Assembly (NCBI RefSeq): GCF_020497125.1
Contig: NC_059082.1
Location: 48,072,524-48,136,523 of the forward strand
Source of the DNA: Mauremys mutica
Taxonomy: Eukaryota; Chordata; Testudines; Geoemydidae
Direction: 5' to 3'
DNA: 64,000 bases
Each line of letters begins with the position of its first letter. Position 1 is the first letter of the stretch. A program made the position numbers and the translations under genes. Below the pieces are notes generated by a model that searched no databases, was not told where the DNA came from, and was given only the letters and a program-made list of their open reading frames with translations. Positions 45,161 through 55,886 of this stretch are shown in pieces.

Positions 45161-46294
45161 CATGCTCAGGTTGGGCTTGTTTCCAGCTACAGAACCCTTG
45201 GGGTCTGTTCCCACCACAGCAGTCATCTGGCCCCCACTCTCCATTTCTGGGATACATGTCTCTGTGCACTCCAGGGCAGGCTCTTTCCCCAGCTGACCTG
45301 CAACTTCCTGGCAGTCAGCAGCAGGGAAGGCTTCCCTGTTACAAAGTGGAATATTCCCCTCCCCCTAGGACATGATCACAGGACAGGAGCTGGCTTTATC
45401 CAGCTCTTTCCGCAGGGACTGTGCTTTAGCCCCGGGGCTACAGGAACTAGTTAGGACCATCTCTGCTGCTACCAAGGAATTAAAGAGACACTCTCCTATT
45501 TCCCCAGCAGCATGTGTGACTTTACTCTCCCTTCTGAGGCTTTCAGCACAAGATTCCTTCTTGCTGCTAACAAACCCTGGGAGAGATTCTGCCACATAAA
45601 AAACAAAACAAAACAAAACAAAAAAAACCCAACCATTCCCCAGTAGAAATGGTGCAAAGTTATGTGCCACTGCTGCAACAGTCAGTTCAGCCTGCAAATC
45701 ACCAGTTTCCATATGTACCTTAGCTAAAGGTAAGGACTTTGTAACCTCCCACCAATTCTAATTCTGCCATTTTTCCTGGTAACAAATCCTTCTCCTGGAT
45801 CAGGTCTCTCCTGACCGCAGAAATTTCTGCACCAGTCTCTCTCCAACCTTGGAGCACTTTGCCATTAAGTTTAACAGAATGCATATGCTCACTGCTTGGC
45901 TGTGTAGAAGCAATCTTTACAAATCCTGTGTGGAAAGAGACAGCCTGGGATACCCCTGTGCTCTTAGGCACAGCAGTTTCATAAGTTACCTGCTCAGTCA
46001 AGGACATTTGTAAGTCCACTGAGGACCTGAGGAATAATGATAGCACCTTTTGGGCTCCTCTGCTTGTACAGGAGATTGGGGACGAGTAATAGGGGAATGC
46101 AGAGATAAATGCCCAGCCTCCTTTTTCCCAGGGGTAAAATGGTGATTCTGCTTTCCACCAATGATGTAGCCCTCTGCCAGTGGTTTATGTTTAATTGCAT
46201 CTTGTGACTGCTCGTAAGAGTCTGCAAACCCAGCTAATTCCCACACTGCATCCACCTTTTTGTCCCACAAATACTGTTTTACATCACTGCACAT
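45161..46294 (-). pseudogene. gypsy gag (SCAN-like) and protease, copy 2
   Basis: The minus strand from 46294 encodes the SCAN/capsid-like segment (YLWDKKVDAVWELAGFADSY) and then, near 45860, the retropepsin-like VKLNGKVLQGWRETGAEISA, in which the active-site Asp reads Glu. Frame changes occur near 46030 and 45770. A CA-rich microsatellite-like tract (AAAAC repeats near 45600) interrupts the rest. This copy matches copy 1 closely but has its own lesions. Confidence 0.7.
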
Positions 46295-46569
46295 ATTCAG
46301 GAACTGTTCCTGAGTAATTAAATCTCACATTTCTTCAAAACTTGTAATGCCTTTTCCCCTCACCCACTTGTCTAACTAATCTCTCGTTTCATTTACATAG
46401 GCCACATTACTTAATCCAGACCCCCTCGTAAGACTCTGGAATTTAACCCATGTAGGTTTTCGGTGTAATCTGAAACTATTTCAAAACCAGTTCCTTAAAT
46501 TTACCATAGTTTGAAGCATCATCAATAGGTCTCTTTCACTCCATTAGAGCCAATTCATTCTTCTAGGTC

Positions 46570-46827
46570 TCAATTTGGGCCTATATTTCTCTGTCTTAAC
46601 TCCAGGGCTAGCTGCTTCTCTCTTTCCTTCTCCTCCTGAGCATCTTTCTGTGCAAGCCTCTGGGATTCAAGTTCTTTGTCTTTTAACTCCATGGCTCTTT
46701 TGTGAGCAGCTTCATCCATGGCTGCCTCTGCTTCTTTGAGCCTCATTTGAAACTCGCAGTCCTTTGCCTTCACTTCTGCTTCCAGTCTGGTCAGCTCTAA
46801 TTTTGTAGCTGCCTCACTGGTAGTCAT
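46570..46827 (-). pseudogene. gypsy gag N-terminal coiled coil, copy 2
   Basis: An 85-codon frame from ATG, extremely rich in Glu, Lys and Ala with heptad spacing (LELTRLEAEVKAKDCEFQMR, then KELESQRLAQKDAQEEKERE), which predicts a long coiled coil. It lies about 140 bases after the primer site, so it is the start of gag. Copy 1 has the same part in decayed form at about 7500-7762. Confidence 0.65.
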
Positions 46828-46965
46828 TTTCCTGCTTTCTTATGCTTATTTCCCTCATCCAAAATAAACAAACAAACCAGTAACCACTTTGTCTGTTCTC
46901 CAGCCACCACACTCAAAACTCACTTAAAATCATTACCAGTGTCTCAAAGCAATCAGCTGTGCACA

Positions 46966-46985
46966 GATCCTGTTTGACTATGCCA
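46966..46985 (-). promoter_or_regulatory. Primer binding site, tRNA-Ser type, copy 2
   Basis: On the minus strand the bases next to the LTR read TGGCATAGTCAAACAGGATC, a degraded form of the copy 1 site and of the tRNA-Ser complement. Confidence 0.6.
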
Positions 46986-46986
46986 C

Positions 46987-48149
46987 TGTGATGTGTTCAG
47001 TCACAGAGCTCCCCTTGAGGCAGTCACCTGACATGCTGGAATTAACTCTGAGCCAGTTTTCCACTGCCAGCTTGGGAATCCAGAACACTGCCTTGCTGAG
47101 CCAGACACACTAGACTGCTGCAACACAGACCCAGGTCTGGTCCATGCTCCCAAAGCTGCAAACTTTAACCAAAAACTGCTCAGCAATTCAAAAATCTCCA
47201 GCCCCCAGCCCCCAATGGGATCCAACCCCCCAAAAAATCCGTTTTACTCTGTATAAAGCTTATGCAGGGTAAACTCATAAATTGTCCGCCCTCTGTAACA
47301 CTGATAGAGAGTGACAGCTGTTTGCTCCCCCAGGTATTAATCACTTACTCTGGGTTAATTAATAAACAAAAGTTATTTTATTAAGTATAAAAAGTAGGAT
47401 TTAAGTGGTTTCAAGTAATAGCAGACAGAACAAAGTTAGTTACCAAGCAAAATAAAACAAAACACGCAAGTTTAAGCCCAATAAATTTAAGAAACTGAAT
47501 ACAGGTAAATCCTCAGAGATGTTCCAATAAGCTTCTTCCACAGACTAGAGTCCTTCTTAGTCTGGGCCCAATCCTTTCACTGGCACAGTTCTTGTTAGTT
47601 CCAGCTCAAGTGGTAACTAGGGGATTTCTCATAACTGGCAGCCCCATTTGTTCTGTTACACGCCCTTTTATACCTTTGGCACAAGGCAGGAATCCTTTGT
47701 CTCTCTCTGGGTTCCCACCCTTCCTTCTAAATGGAAAAGCACCAGGTTTAAGATGGATCAGTATCATGTGACATGTTCACATATCCTGTGCGACTTCATT
47801 ACTCACTGGCTGGCACCATGTATACAGGAAGGCTTACAAGTAAACAGAGCCATTTACAACCAGTTGTCCCAGTTAATGGGAGCCATCAAGATTCCAAGCC
47901 ACCATTAATGGCCCACACTTTGCATAGTTACAATAGGACTTCAGAGTACTACTTCATATTTCTAGCTTCAGATACAAGGATGAACGTTAGTCTATAAGGT
48001 GCCACAGGATTCTTTGCTGCTTCTACACTCAGTAGATAAGCTTTGTAATGATACCTTACAAGAGACCTTTTGCATAAAGCATATTCCAGTTACATTATAT
48101 TTACACTCATAAGCATATTTCCATAAAATATATGGAGTGGAACGTCACA
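46987..48149 (-). repeat. 5' LTR of gypsy copy 2
   Basis: The 1163-bp LTR reads TGTGATG...GTCACA on the plus strand. It is the least interrupted LTR copy of this family in the window, and it shows the empty sites for the solo LTR and Harbinger in the 3' LTR. Confidence 0.85.
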
Positions 48150-48582
48150 CCTTCCACTTCCACTTGTCAGGTAAAAAAAAAAAGAACTGAAACAGCAGAG
48201 GGCAACTCTAAGAGAGTTACTGCAAAGCATAGGTTTGTAAGCATCTCCCCTCCCCACAAAAAATGTCCAGGTCACATCCACTGGAAGATCCTCCCTACCC
48301 ACCCACCCTAAAAGGCATACCTAGAATTGCTTCAGTTTAGACTGCAGTTTAGACTAGGCTATTATCTGGCCATTAAATGATCTCAAGCTTAAAGGTGCAA
48401 TCCCATCACTGCTTTTGCAAAGAGCATTTGACAGAGTAGGCAGGAGAACCTTGTCCCAATGAACCTTGTTTCATAAGAGAAACTACCTCAAAATGTAATT
48501 GTATCCATTTAATAAGTCACAGGCAATTTTGTTGCTAAGATGCTGGAAGTAGTTTTGGTGGAAGCTTGTACCGTGTGGGTTG
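48150..48582. other. Intergenic, nothing recognised
   Basis: A short A-run occurs near 48174. No gene or repeat was recognised. Confidence 0.4.
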
Positions 48583-48590
48583 CTTTAACG

Positions 48591-48986
48591 CATGGGTGGC
48601 CAACCTGAGCCTGAGAAGGATCCAGAATTTACCAATGTACATTGCCAAAGAGCCATAGTAATATGTCAGCAATCCCCCCATGAGCTCCTCTGCCTGCTCC
48701 CAGTGCCTCCCACCCACCGATCAGCGCCTCCCCATCAGCTGTTTCGTGGCATGCAGGAGGCTCTGGGGGGAAGGGGGGAGGAGTGAGGGCACAGCAGGCT
48801 CAGGGGAGGGGGTGGAGTGGGGGCAGAGCCTGTGGCAGAGCCGAGGGTTGAGCAGTGAGCACCCTCCGGCACACTGGAAAGTTGTCACCTGTAGCTCCAG
48901 CCCTGGAGTTGGTGCCTATACAAGGAGCCACATATTAACTTCTGAAGAGCTGGTCTGGCTCTGGAGCCATAGGTTGGCCACCCCTG
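48591..48986. mobile_element. hAT MITE
   Basis: Ends CATGGGTGGCCAACCTGAGC and AGGTTGGCCACCCCTG are inverted partners. The 8-bp flanks ctttaacg (48583-48590) and ctttaatg (48987-48994) differ at one base. The G-rich interior is non-coding. Confidence 0.82.
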
Positions 48987-48994
48987 CTTTAATG

Positions 48995-49457
48995 GAAGAT
49001 CTTCCCTGTCCTCATCTACCTGAGCACTGCCTAGGCTTTTGTTATTTTTCCACATTATTAAATAGCATTCAGGTACCAGTGCAGTTACTACACAGGCTTG
49101 GTGCTTTATGCAGCCTCACCATCAAGTTAGCTGTCCTCATTCCTTCTCTCTCTGGAATACCTGGTGGAGGGGTGTTTGCCTCTTTGGAAGAAAAGGAAGC
49201 ATTAAAAAAGGAAAAATATAAAAGTTTTAGCTTTTATTTATATTCTCTTCCACCCTGCCCCCAAAAAATCAAATCTAGAGCTTTTGGAATTTTTGTTCAG
49301 ATGGTATGAAACAAAATAATACCTCAATTACATGTTGCCGCACTGTGAAACTGACTAAACGCAGGTATGACATTAAGAACATAGGTTGACAAGGATTAAG
49401 AGTAACAAGAAATGTCTTTATAGGGAGTCTGAACTTTTTTGTAGAATGGAACATAGT
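48995..49457. other. Intergenic, nothing recognised
   Basis: AT-rich sequence without recognisable genes. Confidence 0.4.
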
Positions 49458-49935
49458 TTAAGGCACTTTTACACTGAGAGACACAGGAAAATTAATCCAA
49501 ATTAACCATAGGTGTAAATGTAAAGCATATTAAACCACATTAAGGCCTGGTCTACACTAGGCGTTTAAACCGGTTTTAGGAGCGTAAAACCGATTTAACG
49601 CCACACCCGTCCACACTAGGAGGCACCTTATATCGATTTTAATGGCTCTTTAAATCGGTTTCTGTACTCCTCCCCGACGAGAGGAGTAGCGCTAATATCG
49701 GGATTAACATATCGGAATAGGGTTAGTGTGGCCGCAAATCGACGGTATTGGCCTCCGGGCGGTATCCCACAGTGCACCACTGTGACCACTCTGGACAGCA
49801 ATCTGAACTCGGATGCACTGGCCAGGTACACAGGAAAAGCCCCGCGAACTTTTGAAATTCATTTCCTGCTTCCCCAGCGTGGAGAGCTCATCAGCACAGG
49901 TGACCACGCACAGCTCATCTGCACAGGTAACAATG

Positions 49936-51898
49936 CAGTCTCCTGAGAATCGAAAAAGAGCCCCAGCATGGACTGCACGGGAGGTACTGGATCTGATCGC
50001 TATATGGGGAGAGGATTCAGTGCTAACAGAACTGCGTTCCAAAAGACGAAATGAAAAAGTATTTGAAAGAATTTCTAAGGCTATGACGGATAAAGGCCAC
50101 AGCAGGACTCACTGCAGTGCAGAGTGAAAGTTAAGGAGCTCAGACAAGCCTACCAGAAAACCAAAGAAGCAAACGGTAGGTCCGGGGCAGGTCGAAAAAC
50201 ATGCCGCTTCTATGCTGAGCTGCATGCAATTTTAGGGGGCTGCGCCACAAGTACCCCACTCCTGACCGTGGATTCCGAGGTGGGGGTTGTAATCTCTGCC
50301 ATGTCTGAGGACTTTGCGGACAGGGAAGATGAAGATGAAGAAGAGGAGGACGACCTAGCAGAGAGCACACAGCACTCCGTGAGCCCCAGCAGCCAGGAGC
50401 TTTTTCTCACCCTGACGGAATTACCCTCCTCCCAGCCCTCCCAAGCAACTATCCCAGACAATGACGCCATGGAAGGGACCTCTGGTGACTGTACCTTTGC
50501 AAATAGCAAACATTGTATTTTAAGCAAGCGTTTTTTAATGATTGATTTGCCCTGAGGACTTGGGATGCATTCGCAGACAGTATAGTTACTTAGAAAAGTT
50601 TGTTAACATGTCTGGGGATTGAGCGGAAATCCTCCAGAGACATCTCGATGAAGCGCTCCTGGAGGTACTCCAGAAGCCTTTGCAGAAGGTTTCTGGGCAA
50701 GGCAGCCTTGTTCCGCCCACCATGGTAGGACACTTTACCACGCCATGCATGTAGTAAGTAATCCGGTATCATTGCATGGCAAAGCATAGCTGCGTATGGT
50801 CCCGGTGATTGCTGGCATTCAAGAAGCATCCGTTCTTTATCTCGCTGTGTTATCCTCAGCAAAGTGATATAGTTCAGGGTAACCTGGTTAAAAATCAGGA
50901 ATTTAAGTAAGGGGGATGGCCATTGTCCTACTGGGTTCGTGGACTGCAGCAGCTTAAAAAAAAAACCTTTCCTGCACGTAGCCAAGCGGGGGGAGGGGAG
51001 GAGTGAAATGCCGATTATCTTTTTCGTGTTTGGTCAGCGGGGATCTTCCCCAAGCTACCAGCCACGCAGTGGGTAGGGGTGGGTGGGAAGGGTGTTGATT
51101 AGCAGGGAGCTAGCGTGGTATTAGCCATGCGTTGGGGGGAGGGGTAAATCACTACAGAAGCAGAAAGACAGTGGCTTACCATGGCAGCATGCAAGCTGAA
51201 TTCTGATGCCTGGACCTGTGTCTGTGAGATCTGTAACTCCAGAGCTGCAGGCACTCAGTATTAAGATGAAAAATACGACCTTGTAGGGAAATCACATGTG
51301 CTATGTAAGGTGAATAGTGCTGTTCACTATGAAAGAGTATAACCATTGTTCTGTAAAATGTATCTTTTTAAATATTTCTCTCCCTCATGCAGCTGCAAAT
51401 TTTTCAAGCGTCCCTCCTCCATCCCAAAGGCTAGCACAGATAAGGCGGAGGAAAAAGAAGACGCGAGATGAAATGTTCTCGGATATTATGGAAGTTACAC
51501 GCAAGGAAAGAGCTCATTTGAATGAGTGGAAGGAGGTGGTATCAAATTACAGGAAAGATGCCAGTGAACGTGAGGACAGGAGGGACACCTGAGATGAGAG
51601 GTGGCGGTAGGAAGACCGGCAGGAAAATCAGCGGTGGCGGCAGGAAAATCAGCGGTGGCAGGATGCAACTTTGGGGCTGCTGCGTGATCAAACTGACATG
51701 CTCCGGCATCTGGTGGAGCTTCAGGAACGGCAGCAGGATCACAGAGTGCCGCTGCAGCCCCTGTATAACCACCCTCAACCCTCACCATGTTCCACATCCT
51801 CCTCACCCAGACGTGTAAGAACGCGTGGGGGGAGGCTCCGTGCACCCGCCCACTCCACCCCCATGGACAGCCCAACCAGAAGGCTGTCATTACTGTGA
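49936..51898 (+). pseudogene. Harbinger ORF1, Myb/SANT-like protein, copy 2
   Basis: The frame starts about 49936 (MQSPENRKRAPAWTAREVLD) and has the Trp/aromatic spacing of a Myb/SANT-like domain (DLIAIWGEDSV, VFERISKAM). One base is missing near 50105, which shifts the frame to KELRQAYQKTKEANG, followed by an acidic run (EDEDEEEEDD). A donor at about 50485 (TCTG/GTGACTG, weaker than in copy 1) and an acceptor near 51392 (CATGCAG) join the last exon. That exon has an in-frame TGA at 51590-51592, then QERQQDHRVPLQ and a Pro/Arg-rich end at 51898. It is inactive, but the layout is clear. Confidence 0.8.
50590..51182 (-). pseudogene. Harbinger third gene (ORF3), copy 2, unknown function
   Basis: A start ATG at 51180-51182 abuts a donor (GTAAGC, intron 50944-51179), and the acceptor CTGCAG leads into an open frame from 50943 to a stop at 50590, about 118 codons in all. 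The product would begin MSTNPVGQWPSPLLKFLIFN, contain ERMLLECQQSPGPYAAML and a basic patch (GKVSYHGGRNKAALPRN), and end with an amphipathic stretch (LLQRLLEYLQERF). No domain is recognised. It lies in the ORF1 intron on the opposite strand. Between copies, five codon changes are silent and four alter the residue (M/I, Y/F, S/T, D/Y). Confidence 0.55.
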
Positions 51899-52116
51899 AA
51901 TTTTTTTAATGGTCTTCTCCATCCCTCCTATCCTCCTCCCAAACCACACCCTTACTTCTCTCCCTCTTTTTATAATGAATTAATAAAGAATTCATGATTT
52001 TTATACTATAGTGACTTTATTTGCATAAGTAAGCTGTACTCGAAGGGGGAGGGTGAGTTGCTTACAGGGAATGAGTCAATCAAGGGGGGGTGGGTGTTCA
52101 TCAACAAACACAGCAG

Positions 52117-53541
52117 TCACAGTGTACCCTGGCCATTGATGAAGCTCGTTTTCAAAGCTTCTCTGATGCGCACCGCTTCCTGGTGTGCTCTTCTAATCTC
52201 CCTGGTGTCTGGCTGCGCGTAATCAGTGGCCAGGTGATTTGCCTCAGCCTCCCACCCTGCCATAAAGGTCTCCCCATTACTCTCACAGAGATTGTGGAGA
52301 ATACAGCAAGCAGCAATAACATAGGGGACATTGGTTTGGCTGAGGTCTGAGCGAGTCAGTAATGTGTGCCAGCGCGCCTTTAAACGGCCAAATGCACATT
52401 CCACCACCATTCTGCACTTGCTCAGCCTGTAATTGAACAGATCCTGACCACTGTCCAGGCTGCCTGTGTATGGCTTCATGAGCCATGGCATCAAGGGGTA
52501 GACTGGGTCCCCCAGGATAACGACAGGCATTTCAACATCCCCAACTGTTATTTTCTGGTCTGGGAAGTAATTCCCTTGCTGCAGCCGTTTAAACAGAGTA
52601 GTGCTTCTGAATACGCGAGTGTCATGAACCCTCCCTGGCCATCCCACGTGGATGTTGGTGAAACGTCCCTTGTGATCCACCAGTGCTTGCAGCACCATTG
52701 AAAAGTACCCCTTGCGGTTTACGTACTGGGTGCCCTGGTGCTCCGGTGCCAAGATAGGGATATGGGTTCGATCTATCGCCCCCTCACAGTTAGGGAATCC
52801 CAGTGCAGCAAAGCCATCCACTATGGCCTGCACGTTTCCCAGAGTCACAACCTTTCGTAGCAGCAGGTTAGTGATTGCTTTGGCTACTTGCATCACAGCA
52901 TCCCCCACAGTAGATTTTCCAACTCCAAATTGATTCCCGACTGACCGGTAGCTGTCTGGCGTTGCAAGCTTCCACAGGGCTATCGCCACTCGCTTCTCAA
53001 CTGTGAGGGCTGCTCTCATCTTGGTATTATGGCGTTTCAGGGCAGGGGCAAGCAAGTCACAAAGTTCCATGAAAGTGCCCTTACGCATGCGAAAGTTTCG
53101 CAGCCACTGGGAATCGTCCCACACCTGCAACACAATGCGGTCCCACCAGTCAGTCCTTGTTTCCCGGGCCCAAAATCGGCGTTCAATGGATAGAATCTGC
53201 CCCATTACCATCAGGATCTCCAAAGCGCAGGGGCCCGCGGTTTGAGAGAATTCTGTGTCTACGTTCTCATCACTGTCATCGCCGCGCTGCCGTATCCGCC
53301 TCCTCCTCGCCTCGGTTAGAAGGTCCTGGTTCACCATATACTACACGAGAGTGCGCAAGGTGTTTAAAACATGCACGATTACGGTATTGAGCTGAGCAGG
53401 GTCCATGCTTGCTGTGTTATGGCGTCTGCACAGTTCACAAAGCAAAAAAGGCGCGAAACGGTTGTCTGCTACTTTCAGGGAGGGAGGGGTGAGGCTGTAC
53501 CCAGAACCACCCGCGACAATGATTTTTGCCCCATCAGGCAC
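52117..53541 (-). pseudogene. Harbinger transposase, copy 2, one stop
   Basis: The downstream frame (52117-53337, 406 codons) matches residues 77-482 of copy 1. A TAG at about 53338-53340 separates it from the first part (53341-53541). DDE motifs: GAIDRTHIPI (Arg after the Asp, where copy 1 has Gly), GRVHDTRVF, LGDPVYPL (Asp kept, where copy 1 has His) and VVECAFGRLK. Copies 1 and 2 thus have different lesions. Translation from the internal Met would lack about 75 N-terminal residues, none of them catalytic. Confidence 0.88.
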
Positions 53542-53989
53542 TGGGATCTCAACCCGGAAATTCCAAGGGGCGGGGGAGGCTGCGGGAACTATGGGATAGC
53601 TACGGATTAGCTACCCACAGTGCAATGCTCCAGAAGTCGACGCTAGCCTCGGACTGTGGACGCACACCACCGATTTAATGTGTTTAGTGTGGCCGCGCGC
53701 ACTCGATTTTATACAATCTGTTTTGCTAAACCGGTTTATGTAAAATCGGAATAATCCCGTAGTGTAGACATACCCATAGACTCTATATGGGCACTCACTT
53801 GTCATTAAAATGCCTTTAATTTGGTTCACTTTTATTCCTGAGAATTAAGCTAAACCAAATTAAGGTCATTTTAATTCCAAATGAGCGCCCACACAAGTGT
53901 TAATGGGACTGAATGAATATGCTTTAGATTTACAACTTTATTTAATCTGGATTAATTTACCTAAATTCCTCTAGCTAGACAAACCCTTA

Positions 53990-55886
53990 GTGACTCTCAC
54001 ATTTGACCTAGCCCCATTCCTACCCGAACATTCCACCTCCCCTCTCATTCATCCAGCTTTGTTTAACACCCCGAGGCAACTACAACAATTGCTTATATGT
54101 GGGAAAAGTAATATTATGAAGGTAACATTCAACTGTCTTTAGTGTGATGCACAGCAGCTGGAAAAAGGGGCAGGATCATGTGACTAGACAGCTCCTTGAG
54201 GCCTCTAATCCACAGAACACAGTTGAGGACTTATGTTGCTAAGACAAACAGGAGTGGGGAGGGGAGTTGCAAGATACAGAAATATCTTAAAGTGGTTCTC
54301 TCACCCATATCTTTTAGACACATGGGGTGAAAAATCTTGGCACCACTAATCAACGGGAATTTTGTCACTCACTTCAATGGAGCCAAGACTTCACTCCAAG
54401 AATTTAAATTTTGAGGACAAATCTCAATGGCATTGTTTCCAATGGGAGTATCACCAGTCACTACCAAGTAAATACTGGTTAAAACCCAAAACTTAATGAG
54501 AGATTGCAAGGCAGAAACTGCACATGTAACAAACAACTGACCATCAGTTAGACCAAGTATTAGTATGTATTTATGCACAATAAAAACAGCTTTACAAGTT
54601 GAACTGGAAATTTAAACAGGAAGTTTAACAGCTTTTGTATATTATATTAAATAACCAAAACACCTTTTTCCAAAATTGGTAAAGAATAAATAATATAATT
54701 TACAATATGATACAAAAAAATCAGTAAGGACAGGCATTCTGCTTTATACATACACTATATATGTATATTTATAATCTATAAAACAAATTCACATCTCAAA
54801 CAAGCCAAAAACCTTAGATGATATGGCTTAACTGTTATTAAAAGAAACAGCAATACACTTTGCTGCCAAACCAAAAGCTCTAAAGCCAGTTATCATGTTT
54901 CAGTAACTAATGATAACTTATTGCTGTAGTGCTTGCCAAGGTTTCACTTATTTAACATTTATAAATCACTGTTAACTCAGGAGATTTAAAGGTTTGAAAA
55001 GATTAAAAAAGTGCAGTACTTTCCTTACAAATGTCTTTTGAGTGTAAAAAAAATGCAATAGTAATTTCCACTGAGGGATTGGTAGTCAGTAGACGAGCTT
55101 TCTTTGTAGATTATGTTGGATCCAAGCTATTTACTTCAATTTAGAAATATAAGTAAGAAGGGTGCCAAGGAAAAGTTACACAATGCCATTTTAAAAACCA
55201 ATTAAAATTCCTATACTGGGTAGATTTACTGATGAAAGACAGAATGAATTGTTTGGCTGAGCAGAATCTGATGCCCTGGTAGCTGGCCCATCACTAAGCG
55301 CACACGTGCAGAAAAAGGCAGATGTATTCTTTAGGAGGTAATATTGTTTTATAACCAAACTACAATGACAAGTTTCATGTTTCCAACATCCCACTTTAGG
55401 GAAATACAAAGAAACCAGTTATATCATTCCATGTACACTCACAGGCTTGCCAGTCAAACAACTGAGGTTAAAAAAAAAAAATCTAAACTTTAAGTCAGAG
55501 CACAAGCTTTACAGGAACTTACATCAGAAGTAGATGCCAGGTTGTCAATGTCTATTCCCCCCTCTCAGCCTCCTCAAAGTGCCTCATGAATGATAACAGA
55601 GTAAGCGTTACTCCCCTGAAACAATCCTGCCTGCAGTTGACTAGCAACATACTTGAACATCTGTTCAGAAAAAGCTGAAATGGTTACCAAAGTTGTTCTG
55701 GTTACTTAGTCATGTTGGAGGAGCTGAAATAGAATAACTTTTATTTTTCTACTTTAAACAAGATGTTAGCTTTCCCCACAGCAGCCCTCGGTACAATCTG
55801 TTGAAGTCCAGCATACGATGGGGCATCTGCTAGAGATCTACCAATTCTTAGAGAAAGGTACCTCCCAAGGTGTGTCTACAAGCAAC
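53990..55886 (-). other. Intergenic or distal CRAMP1 3' UTR
   Basis: AT-rich sequence without genes. On the minus strand an AATAAA lies at 55740-55745 and could end the CRAMP1 transcript; this cannot be decided from the sequence. Confidence 0.35.

Larger units (their letters stand above)
29926..48149 (-). mobile_element. Ty3/gypsy (Gmr1-like) LTR element, copy 2, deeply nested
   Basis: On the minus strand the order is 5' LTR 46987-48149, primer site, gag and protease remnants (about 45160-46830), a short 3' part (44754-45160 and 38847-39206) and 3' LTR 29926-38846. The LTRs begin and end TGTGA...TCACA. The 3' LTR holds a solo LTR and a Harbinger; the internal part holds a provirus. Without these inserts the element would be about 5 kb. 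No polymerase motif was found. A clean target duplication was not identified. Confidence 0.78.
49544..53775. mobile_element. PIF/Harbinger transposon, copy 2
   Basis: Ends GGCCTGGTCTACACTA and GTGTAGACATACCC are the same inverted pair as in copy 1. The flanking triplets (TAA, ATA) are imperfect. The three gene regions have the same order and strands as copy 1. It lacks the hAT of copy 1 and so shows the uninterrupted layout. Confidence 0.92.
49461..53986. mobile_element. Palindromic MITE, host of Harbinger copy 2
   Basis: Sequence at 49461-49543 and 53776-53986 forms one element split by the Harbinger. TTA flanks it (49458-49460, 53987-53989). Near the ends AAAATTAATCCAAATTAA (49489-49506) pairs with TTTAATCTGGATTAATTT (53941-53958), so the element is largely self-complementary. 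Harbinger-type by its target site; no coding capacity. Confidence 0.65.

Noticed and set aside
44726..45296. Plus-strand frames of 106 and 154 codons
   Set aside because: They cross the provirus LTR end and the gypsy remnant in antisense and show no domain.
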